Positions 57,570-64,000 of a DNA stretch of 64,000 nt are shown here, piece after piece. Both the position numbers and the translations under genes were made by a program. The notes under the pieces were generated by a model. That model made no database searches, was not told the origin of the DNA, and saw only the letters and a list, made by a program, of their open reading frames with translations. The stretch lies in the NCBI GenBank assembly GCA_023229765.1, contig JALNYO010000001.1, positions 62,001-126,000 of the forward strand, written 5' to 3'. Within the stretch, counting starts at the first letter, position 1. Each line of letters opens with the position of its first letter. The DNA comes from Syntrophales bacterium. Lineage in GTDB: Bacteria; Desulfobacterota; Syntrophia; Syntrophales; UBA5619.

Positions 57570-58666
57570 TTGGAACAAGTATTGTATCGGTAGTAGTTCT
57601 GTTGGGTGCGCTGATCTTCATCCACGAATTTGGCCACTTTTTAGTTGCAAAATGGTCGGGGGTTGGGGTGTTGAAATTTTCCCTGGGCTTTGGCCCTCGC
57701 CTGATCGGCAGGAAAGTTGGGGAGACCGAATATATGCTCTCCCTTATTCCGCTCGGCGGCTATGTAAAACTTCTCGGGGAGGAGCAGGGCGAGGAATTGT
57801 CGCCCGAGGAAGAAAAAAGATCCTTTGCAGTGCAGAAAGTCTGGAAGCGAATTGCTATTGTGGCGGCGGGGCCGATTTTCAACCTGCTTCTGGCCGTTTT
57901 GATCTTCACCGTCGTCAACATATATGGCATGCCGGCGCTGACGTCGGAAGTGGGGACCATCCAGCCTGATTCCGCCGCATTTGAAGCAGGGATGCAGGTA
58001 GGCGATAAGATAACCGCAATTGATCAGAGGGCTGTGAAAAAATGGGATGATATTGCTGTCATTGTTACCAAAAGCAACGGGAAGACCCTGCTTGTGGCCG
58101 TCCAGAGAGGCTCAGCCCTGCTGAAGATTCCCATTACTCCGAAACGGATGAAGGCCAGCAATATCTTTGGGGAAGCAGTTGAATCCTACAAAATAGGGAT
58201 ATCGCCGGCAGCGAGCACCCAAATTGAGAGACTGAACCCAGCCCTGGCCTTTGTCGAAGGCCTGAAGCAGACTGGACGAATCAGCAAGCTGACTGTTTTG
58301 AGCATTGTCAAGATGTTTGAAGGGGTAGTTTCTCCCAAGACCATGGGCGGGCCGATCTTCATTGCGCAGATTGCCGGAGCTCAGGCAAAACAGGGGGTTG
58401 CCGCATTTCTGCTTTTTATGGCCCTGCTGAGCATCAATCTGGGGATATTGAATCTGCTGCCGATTCCGGTGCTGGATGGAGGTCATCTCTTTTTTATGAC
58501 AATCGAACTTATAACCGGCAAAGAGGTAAAGCAGCGCTGGCGGGAAATGGCCCAGCAGGTCGGTTTTACGCTGCTTATTCTGCTGATGATTTTTGTCTTT
58601 CTGATGGATATAGAGAGGCTTGACATCAGATTCATAAGCGATTTCATCAGAAAAATTACCGGTTAA
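57566..58666 (+). CDS. rseP: RseP-type intramembrane zinc metalloprotease
   Basis: 366 residues. Site-2 protease: HEFGH at residues 20-24 in the first helix, one PDZ domain (VGTIQPDSAAFEAGMQVGDK) and the third metal ligand in LPIPVLDGGHL. It has one PDZ domain, where E. coli RseP has two. It probably cleaves membrane anti-sigma factors or signal-peptide remnants. GTG overlaps the dxr stop. Confidence 0.95.
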   Translation: MIGTSIVSVVVLLGALIFIHEFGHFLVAKWSGVGVLKFSLGFGPRLIGRKVGETEYMLSLIPLGGYVKLLGEEQGEELSPEEEKRSFAVQKVWKRIAIVAAGPIFNLLLAVLIFTVVNIYGMPALTSEVGTIQPDSAAFEAGMQVGDKITAIDQRAVKKWDDIAVIVTKSNGKTLLVAVQRGSALLKIPITPKRMKASNIFGEAVESYKIGISPAASTQIERLNPALAFVEGLKQTGRISKLTVLSIVKMFEGVVSPKTMGGPIFIAQIAGAQAKQGVAAFLLFMALLSINLGILNLLPIPVLDGGHLFFMTIELITGKEVKQRWREMAQQVGFTLLILLMIFVFLMDIERLDIRFISDFIRKITG

Positions 58667-58667
58667 G

Positions 58668-59360
58668 ATGATTACTCTGGCAATCGAGTGCGCGACAAAA
58701 GCGGCAAGCGCGGCCCTCTTGGCGGATGAAGAGGTGACAGGCGAGGTATATCTGGATGCAAGGAGTCATCATTCCGAGGTTGTGCTTCCGGCCTTAGAGA
58801 GCCTTTTGGCGCTAGCAGGGTTGACAATCAAAAATGTCGATCTTTTCGCCTGCACCACAGGGCCGGGTTCCTTTACCGGCGTGCGCATCGGGATCGCCAC
58901 TGTCAAGGGGCTGGCTCTTGCCACCGGACGACCGATAGTTGGCGTTTCCACCCTCGAAGCGCTGGCCATGAACATCAACTTTTCTAAACGACTGATATGC
59001 CCCTTGCTGGATGCCCGGAAAAACCAGGTTTATGCCGGTCTTTACCGCATCGGCGAGGACGGGTTGCTCCAATCCGTAGTTGCCGATTACCTCGGCGATC
59101 TGGAAACAGTTCTGAAGAATCTGCCCCGGGAAGATATAGATTTTATTGGCGAGGGGGCCCTCCGGTATCGGGACAATATCCGCGCAGAGTTCCCCGCGGC
59201 AAACATCAGCAAGTTTGCGAAGATTAACAACCCCAATGCCGCGTCATTGGGGATTGCCGCAATTGGCCGCTATAAGCGCGATGGCGTGGTGGAGGATGCG
59301 CTGTCGCTGCTGCCGACTTATCTGCGCTTATCCGAAGCTGAACAAAAAAAAGGCCTCTGA
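58668..59360 (+). CDS. tsaB: tRNA threonylcarbamoyladenosine protein TsaB
   Basis: 230 residues; ASKHA-fold partner of TsaD in t6A formation. LAIECATKAASAALL, HHSEVVLPALESLL and GPGSFTGVRIGIATVKGLA are the TsaB markers. It starts one base after rseP, so is coupled. tsaD and tsaE are not in the window. Confidence 0.93.
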   Translation: MITLAIECATKAASAALLADEEVTGEVYLDARSHHSEVVLPALESLLALAGLTIKNVDLFACTTGPGSFTGVRIGIATVKGLALATGRPIVGVSTLEALAMNINFSKRLICPLLDARKNQVYAGLYRIGEDGLLQSVVADYLGDLETVLKNLPREDIDFIGEGALRYRDNIRAEFPAANISKFAKINNPNAASLGIAAIGRYKRDGVVEDALSLLPTYLRLSEAEQKKGL

Positions 59361-59404
59361 AAAATTTTGCATGGAAAACTGCGCGCCTTCCCTTAAATCC
59401 GGGA

Positions 59405-59431
59405 TTGACATAGCTTCAAAACTGATATAGT
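59405..59431 (+). promoter_or_regulatory. Possible promoter for psd-pssA
   Basis: TTGACA (59405-59410) and TATAGT (59426-59431) with a 15-base spacer, shorter than optimal. The remaining 266-base gap shows no gene. Confidence 0.4.
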
Positions 59432-59626
59432 TTAACGCCTCGATGGGTTATTCTTCCTGCGGGGCTGTTTTTGGTGGGGGGAGGCTTTTCAAAGGCCTTT
59501 ATTCCGTTATCTTTTATTTAAAAATGTCCTGCCGCTGTCCCTTCCTCTCAGCGGGAGAGGATAGGGAGGAGTTACATCCTTCCATATTCCCGTTGCGGGT
59601 ATGGGGTTTATAAAGGGAGGCAGTAA

Positions 59627-60280
59627 TTGTCTAAAGAGGATCAGCACAGCAGTTACATAATCGGGGAAGGGCTCCCCTTTGTCTTTGCTTCATTTCTTGC
59701 TGCCATTCTGATCTATTGGGCCGGTTTCCGGTTTGTTTCCCTGTTTTTCTTCTGTCTTGCCTTTTTCATAACCTGGTTTTTTCGTAATCCGGAGAGGGAA
59801 ACCCCTGAAAAAGAGGGGTTGATCATTTCTCCGGCCGATGGCCTGGTAATAAAGATTGAGGAGGTCCAAAGCGGGGAGATCCCGGGGCAAATCATGCGTA
59901 AAGTAAGCATCTTCATGAACGTTTTCAATGTCCATGTCAACAGGTTCCCCTGTTCGGGAGAAATCCGGACGATAAGTTACAGGCCGGGGAAGTTCCTTTC
60001 CGCCAACCTGGATAAGGCATCGGAAGCAAATGAAAGAAATACAGTTGTCATCAGAATGGCCGACGGCCGCGAGATCGTAACGATCCAGATTGCCGGTCTT
60101 ATTGCCAGACGAATCGTCTGGTGGATCAGGGAACATGATACTGCTCAAAAGGGGAAACGGTTCGGAATGATCCGTTTCGGTTCACGGCTCGAGGTTTTCA
60201 TGCCTTTGAGTTCTGCCGTTCTCGTCAATATTGGCGACAAGGTCAGGGCCGGGGAAACGCCCATAGGAGAATTGACATGA
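59627..60280 (+). CDS. psd: Phosphatidylserine decarboxylase proenzyme
   Basis: 217 residues; short form. Makes phosphatidylethanolamine. Self-cleavage site is in MIRFGSRLEVFMP, where Gly-Ser yields the pyruvoyl group. FLSANLDKASEANERN and NVFNVHVNRFPCSGEI are family segments; one or two membrane helices at the N-terminus. TTG start follows GGGAGG. Its stop overlaps the pssA start. Confidence 0.94.
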   Translation: MSKEDQHSSYIIGEGLPFVFASFLAAILIYWAGFRFVSLFFFCLAFFITWFFRNPERETPEKEGLIISPADGLVIKIEEVQSGEIPGQIMRKVSIFMNVFNVHVNRFPCSGEIRTISYRPGKFLSANLDKASEANERNTVVIRMADGREIVTIQIAGLIARRIVWWIREHDTAQKGKRFGMIRFGSRLEVFMPLSSAVLVNIGDKVRAGETPIGELT

Positions 60281-61062
60281 AAAATAACAGACAACACGAG
60301 GAGAATAGAAGGAATCTGGTCGTTTATGTGCTTCCCAACCTCTTCACGACGGCCAACCTGTTTTGCGGTTTTTATTCAGTAATTGCTGCCATGAAGGGTA
60401 TGTATGAAGTTGCGGCTATTGCTATTCTGGTTGCCGTAGTTCTGGACAGCCTGGATGGCCGGATCGCGCGCATGACCCATACGACCAGCCGGTTCGGCGG
60501 CGAATATGACTCTTTATGCGACCTTGTGAGTTTCGGCGTGGCGCCGGCGCTCATGATTTACAACTGGTCCTTGTTTTCTTTCGGAAAATGGGGCTGGCTG
60601 GTGGCTTTTCTGTTCGTTGTCTGCGGCGCTCTGCGGCTGGCCAGGTTCAATGTGCAGGTGGGGATTATCAACAGTCGGGTCTTCAATGGCTTGCCGATTC
60701 CCGGCGGCGCGGCGGTGTTGGCTACGTTCATACTGCTTTTTTATTATCTGGGAGGAGAAGGGCGCTACCCGAGTTTACCGATCATGATTGGTGTGGCCGC
60801 GACATCGATTTTTATGGTAAGCAGCATAAAATATTACAGTTTCAAGGACCTTAATTATTTTTCCCGCAAGCCTTTTATGTGTTTTGTGTTGATTGTCTTA
60901 ATCCTCGTTATCATTGCCGCGGAGCCGCAGATTATGCTCTTTACGTTCGCCTTTGGTTACAGTCTAACCGGCCCGGTATGGGCTTTGCTGAAACTTCTCA
61001 GGCGAAAGCAGGAGAATGTTGAGGTGGAGAAGCAGGCTCAATCTCACGACCTCCCCGTTTAA
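60277..61062 (+). CDS. pssA: CDP-diacylglycerol-serine O-phosphatidyltransferase
   Basis: 261 residues, type II integral membrane enzyme. The CDP-alcohol phosphotransferase motif DGx2ARx8Gx3Dx3D is present: LDGRIARMTHTTSRFG, then EYDSLCD. It makes phosphatidylserine, which Psd decarboxylates; the two genes overlap by four bases. Confidence 0.95.
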   Translation: MKNNRQHEENRRNLVVYVLPNLFTTANLFCGFYSVIAAMKGMYEVAAIAILVAVVLDSLDGRIARMTHTTSRFGGEYDSLCDLVSFGVAPALMIYNWSLFSFGKWGWLVAFLFVVCGALRLARFNVQVGIINSRVFNGLPIPGGAAVLATFILLFYYLGGEGRYPSLPIMIGVAATSIFMVSSIKYYSFKDLNYFSRKPFMCFVLIVLILVIIAAEPQIMLFTFAFGYSLTGPVWALLKLLRRKQENVEVEKQAQSHDLPV

Positions 61063-61178
61063 TATGAAAAAGATGGATAAAGATATAAGTTTTCGGGTTT
61101 GAGTTCTTGTATGTCGTTTAGCGGTGCTGCGGGGCGTGCTTAAAAAAATTACAAAATTACAAATCAAGGAGCGTTTAA

Positions 61179-62195
61179 ATGAGAAGCTACAATGTGGCGG
61201 TTGTCGGGGCAACGGGAGCAGTCGGCAACGAGATGATCAAGGTTTTGGAACAGCGCAACTTTCCTGTTAAGGAATTGACGCTTCTTGCCTCGGACCGATC
61301 GCTGGGCAAGGAACTCACCTTTCATGGCAAATCCATACCGGTTGAGGTGCTGACGGAAAACTCCTTCAGGGGAATTGAGATAGGGCTTTTTTCCGCCGGG
61401 GGGAGTATCAGCGAAAAGTTTGCCCCGCTTGCCGCTGCCGCCGGTTGTGTGGTTATCGACAATACAAGCGCCTTCCGAATGGTCCCGGAGATTCCGCTGG
61501 TCGTCCCAGAGGTTAATCCCGAGGCGATCGCCCTGTACAAGAACCGCGGAATTATCGCCAACCCCAACTGTTCCACGATACAGATGGTTGTAGCACTGAA
61601 ACCGATTCACGACGCGGCGCGGATAAAAAGGATCGTGGTTTCGACCTACCAGGCTGTTTCGGGAACGGGCAAGAGGGCAATCGAGGAACTTTCTCTGCAG
61701 ACGCAGGCGCTCTTGAGCTTCAATGACCCAGTTGTCAAGGTATATCCGCACCGGATAGCCTTCAACTGTCTGCCGCATATCGACGTCTTTCTGGAAAACG
61801 GCTACACGAAAGAAGAGATGAAAATGGTCAATGAGACCAAGAAGATATTTAACGATCAATCGATCAGGGTAACCGCCACAGCCGTGCGGGTTCCCGTTTT
61901 TTACAGCCATTCTGAGGCGGTAAATATTGAAACAGAAAAAAAGCTCACGGCCGAACAGGTCCGCGAACTGCTTTCCGGGGCGCCGGGCGTTGTGGTTGTC
62001 GATAACCCGGGCTTCAACGAGTATCCGCTGGCAATTGACGCCGCCGGCAGGGATGAAACGTTTGTCGGCAGAATACGGGAAGACGAGTCCATTCCCAATG
62101 GAATAAATCTCTGGGTTGTGTCGGATAATATAAGAAAAGGCGCCGCCCTGAACGCCGTCCAGATCGCCGAGATTTTGAGCAGCAAGTATCTATGA
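61179..62195 (+). CDS. asd: Aspartate-semialdehyde dehydrogenase
   Basis: 338 residues. Reduces aspartyl phosphate on the lysine/threonine/methionine/DAP route. NADP site AVVGATGAVGNEMIKVL, catalytic Cys in NPNCSTIQMV near residue 130 and HRIAFNCLPHID follow. The ATG has AAGGAG 9-10 bases upstream. Its stop overlaps rsmD. Confidence 0.96.
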   Translation: MRSYNVAVVGATGAVGNEMIKVLEQRNFPVKELTLLASDRSLGKELTFHGKSIPVEVLTENSFRGIEIGLFSAGGSISEKFAPLAAAAGCVVIDNTSAFRMVPEIPLVVPEVNPEAIALYKNRGIIANPNCSTIQMVVALKPIHDAARIKRIVVSTYQAVSGTGKRAIEELSLQTQALLSFNDPVVKVYPHRIAFNCLPHIDVFLENGYTKEEMKMVNETKKIFNDQSIRVTATAVRVPVFYSHSEAVNIETEKKLTAEQVRELLSGAPGVVVVDNPGFNEYPLAIDAAGRDETFVGRIREDESIPNGINLWVVSDNIRKGAALNAVQIAEILSSKYL

Positions 62196-62785
62196 GAATA
62201 AGCGGAGGGGAGGCGAAGGGAAGGCTGATCCGCATTCCGGCGGGGGGGCATGTCCGGCCTACAACCGATCGCGTCAGGGAATCGCTTTTTAATATACTCT
62301 CTACAGTAGCGGAAACATCATTCCTGGATTTATTTGCAGGCAGCGGGATTGTCGGCATAGAGGCGCTGAGCCGCGGCGCTGCTCATGCCGTCTTTGTGGA
62401 AAAGGATTTAAAGGTTGCCGACGCTCTGAAGGAAAGGATCAGCGGGTTCGGATTTACAGGCCGGGCCAATGTGATTTCCGCCCCTGTGCATAAGGCGCTG
62501 GATATTCTCCGTCGCAGTGGGAAAAGATTTGACATAATTTTTGCAGATCCTCCCTATAACGAAGGTCAGGCTGTTGAAACCATGCATTTTCTGGAGAATG
62601 GGGAGTTGATGGCTCCCGCTGGCGTTTTGGTCCTGCAGCATTCCGCAAGAGAAAAAACCGGGGAGCTGAAGGCCGTCTCGCTGTTTTTGACCGACAAGAG
62701 ACAATATGGGGAGACAGTTTTATCTTTTTTCCGAAAAGAAGATTCCGGCGGGGAGGGCGGACAAGGAGCGCAAGCAGGGGACTGA
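62192..62785 (+). CDS. rsmD: 16S rRNA (guanine966-N2)-methyltransferase
   Basis: 197 residues. RISGGEAKGRLIRIPAG and RPTTDRVRESLFNIL, then the SAM loop FLDLFAGSGIVGIEALSRGA and catalytic DPPYN. Extra Gly/Gln-rich tail. Overlaps asd by four bases; coaD follows, the usual order. Confidence 0.95.
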   Translation: MRISGGEAKGRLIRIPAGGHVRPTTDRVRESLFNILSTVAETSFLDLFAGSGIVGIEALSRGAAHAVFVEKDLKVADALKERISGFGFTGRANVISAPVHKALDILRRSGKRFDIIFADPPYNEGQAVETMHFLENGELMAPAGVLVLQHSAREKTGELKAVSLFLTDKRQYGETVLSFFRKEDSGGEGGQGAQAGD

Positions 62786-62840
62786 TGGCGGCGCGGTTGG
62801 TTAATCCTTAATGGCATAAAAAACGCGAGGGGGAGTAGCT

Positions 62841-63332
62841 GTGAAAAAAATGGCTGTATATCCAGGCTCTTTTGATCCTATTACCAATGGCCATGTCGAT
62901 ATTATCAGGCGCAGCCTGCATATGTTTGATGAATTGACTGTTTTGATAGCGCATAATCCGACAAAGAAAACGCACTTTTCCCTGGAGGAGCGCCTGGAGA
63001 TGATCCGGGAGGTCACCCAGGACTGCAAAAATATCCGTGTGGACAGTTTTGACGGACTGCTGGTCGATTATCTAAAGGAAATGGGCGCGGACGTTATTAT
63101 TCGTGGGCTCCGGGCTCTTTCCGATTTTGAATACGAGTTTCAGCTTGCCCTGATGAACCGTCGGCTGAACCGCGATATCGAGACGTTATTTCTTATGACC
63201 GGGTACCAGTGGTTCTACACCAGCTCAACAATTATTAATGAGGCGGCCAGTATGGGCGGTTCCGTCGAGGGGCTGGTCCCGGATATAGTGAACAGGAAGC
63301 TGATAGAGAAATATTCAAACAAAGGAGTATAG
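62841..63332 (+). CDS. coaD: Phosphopantetheine adenylyltransferase
   Basis: 163 residues. Penultimate step of coenzyme A synthesis. VYPGSFDPITNGHVDII holds the T/HxGH-type nucleotide motif, with RGLRALSDFEYEFQLALMNR and the terminal STIINEAAS. GTG at 62841 has GAGGGGGAG 5 bases upstream; ATG at 62850 is the other candidate. Confidence 0.96.
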   Translation: MKKMAVYPGSFDPITNGHVDIIRRSLHMFDELTVLIAHNPTKKTHFSLEERLEMIREVTQDCKNIRVDSFDGLLVDYLKEMGADVIIRGLRALSDFEYEFQLALMNRRLNRDIETLFLMTGYQWFYTSSTIINEAASMGGSVEGLVPDIVNRKLIEKYSNKGV

Positions 63333-63334
63333 GT

Positions 63335-64000
63335 ATGGAAAAGAACGTAGCTTTGCATAAACTGGCAAAAAGGATTGGGCTGATCAAGCCCTCGCCGACG
63401 TTGGAGATTCAGGCAAAGGCCAACGCCCTGAAAGCGGCAGGACGCGATATCATCAGTTTCGGGGCGGGGGAGCCCGATTTTGACACGCCGGATAACATCA
63501 AGGAAGCGGCCATTGCCTCGATAAAGGCGGGGTTTACCAAATACACGCCCGTCGGGGGAATCGATGATCTCAAGGATGCGGTCATCGCCAAGCTGGAGCG
63601 GGACAGCCAGTTGCGATACGGGCGTTCCCAGATTGTCGTCTCCTGCGGCGCCAAGCACTCCCTTTTCAACATTGCCCATGTGCTCTTCGAGGAGGGCGAC
63701 GAGGTGCTTATTCCCTCGCCCTATTGGGTCTCCTACACCGACATCGTCTATCTGACCGGGGCCAAACCGGTGGTGATAAAAACCAGCATTGAAGATGGCT
63801 TCAAGCTTCAGCCGGCGCAACTGGAAGCGGCGATAACGCCGCGCACCCGGGCCATGATCATCAACTGCCCGTCAAACCCCGCCGGGGTCTGTTACAGCCG
63901 GCAGGAATTGGAGAAACTTGCCGAGATACTTCTTGCCAGGGGCGTCATGATCATATCGGATGACATCTACGAAAAGATAATCTACGACGATAACAGATTT
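63335..64000 (+). CDS. Class I aminotransferase, aspartate aminotransferase type (partial)
   Basis: The first 222 codons of a PLP enzyme that runs off the window. It opens MEKNVALHKLAKRIGLIKPS, with FGAGEPDFDTPDNIKEAA, KYTPVGGIDDLKDA, VSCGAKHSLFNIAHVL, PSPYWVSY and INCPSNPAGVCY; the PLP lysine would lie beyond the end. The ATG at 63335 follows AAAGGAGT, two bases after coaD. AspC subgroup Ib is the best fit, transferring amino groups between aspartate and 2-oxoglutarate; other substrates are possible. Confidence 0.92.
   Translation, partial: MEKNVALHKLAKRIGLIKPSPTLEIQAKANALKAAGRDIISFGAGEPDFDTPDNIKEAAIASIKAGFTKYTPVGGIDDLKDAVIAKLERDSQLRYGRSQIVVSCGAKHSLFNIAHVLFEEGDEVLIPSPYWVSYTDIVYLTGAKPVVIKTSIEDGFKLQPAQLEAAITPRTRAMIINCPSNPAGVCYSRQELEKLAEILLARGVMIISDDIYEKIIYDDNRF

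Overview
The window reads as ordinary chromosome of an anaerobic deltaproteobacterium (Desulfobacterota), most likely near Syntrophales. This is inferred from gene content, not from a marker search. The pointers are a 1429-residue double-ASKHA acyl-CoA dehydratase activase, an NrfD/HybA-type membrane redox operon, a second EF-G, the Mla lipid-transport operon and the block rpsB-tsf-pyrH-frr-uppS-cdsA-dxr-rseP-tsaB. Base composition is moderate and coding density is high. I see no rRNA, tRNA, CRISPR array or complete insertion sequence.

Layout. 0-6 kb: the tail of a chemotaxis receptor, a small palindromic element, then leftward pyrR-pyrB-pyrC-recO and der. Heptamer repeat arrays flank der and a four-helix-bundle gene. 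6-16 kb: rdgC (leftward); nadK-recN-argA-like (rightward); HU; trpS-scpA-scpB; rluB; and an IHF/HU-like gene. Two inverted copies of a 179-bp hairpin element bracket HU to scpB. 16-22 kb (leftward): radC, an acyl-CoA synthetase, a BASS-type permease, and a Fur-family regulator with znuA-znuC-znuB. 22-28 kb: the giant activase and a patatin, then a convergent RNase Z-like hydrolase. 28-34 kb is an accessory region: a DJ-1-like protein with a membrane-anchored metallo-beta-lactamase fusion, a decayed sulfatase, a TetR regulator, a haloalkane dehalogenase and a vestigial toxin-antitoxin pair. Two nearly identical operator/promoter modules suggest that the TetR protein controls both the DJ-1/hydrolase pair and the dehalogenase.

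33.6-37.8 kb (leftward) is the most unusual operon. It encodes a small membrane protein, a Tat-exported four-cluster ferredoxin subunit, an NrfD/HybB-type quinone-interacting membrane subunit, and two GcvH-fold proteins that lack the usual lipoyl lysine. Four of the five products share a short 'G-x-T-M-x-D-G-G'-like motif. No catalytic reductase or hydrogenase subunit is present. I regard it as a candidate undescribed membrane redox module.

38-45 kb: mlaE-F-D-C-A, with a degenerate GGDEF-like tail on MlaF, then an LpxH-type hydrolase and a radical SAM protein. 45-48 kb (leftward): EF-G2 and a MogA/MoaB protein. 48-64 kb (rightward): secA, argJ, the ribosome/translation block, the envelope lipid genes (uppS, cdsA, dxr, rseP, psd, pssA), asd, rsmD, coaD and a class I aminotransferase that runs off the end. 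Together these supply pyrimidines, translation factors, isoprenoid and phospholipid precursors, and outer-membrane lipid homeostasis.
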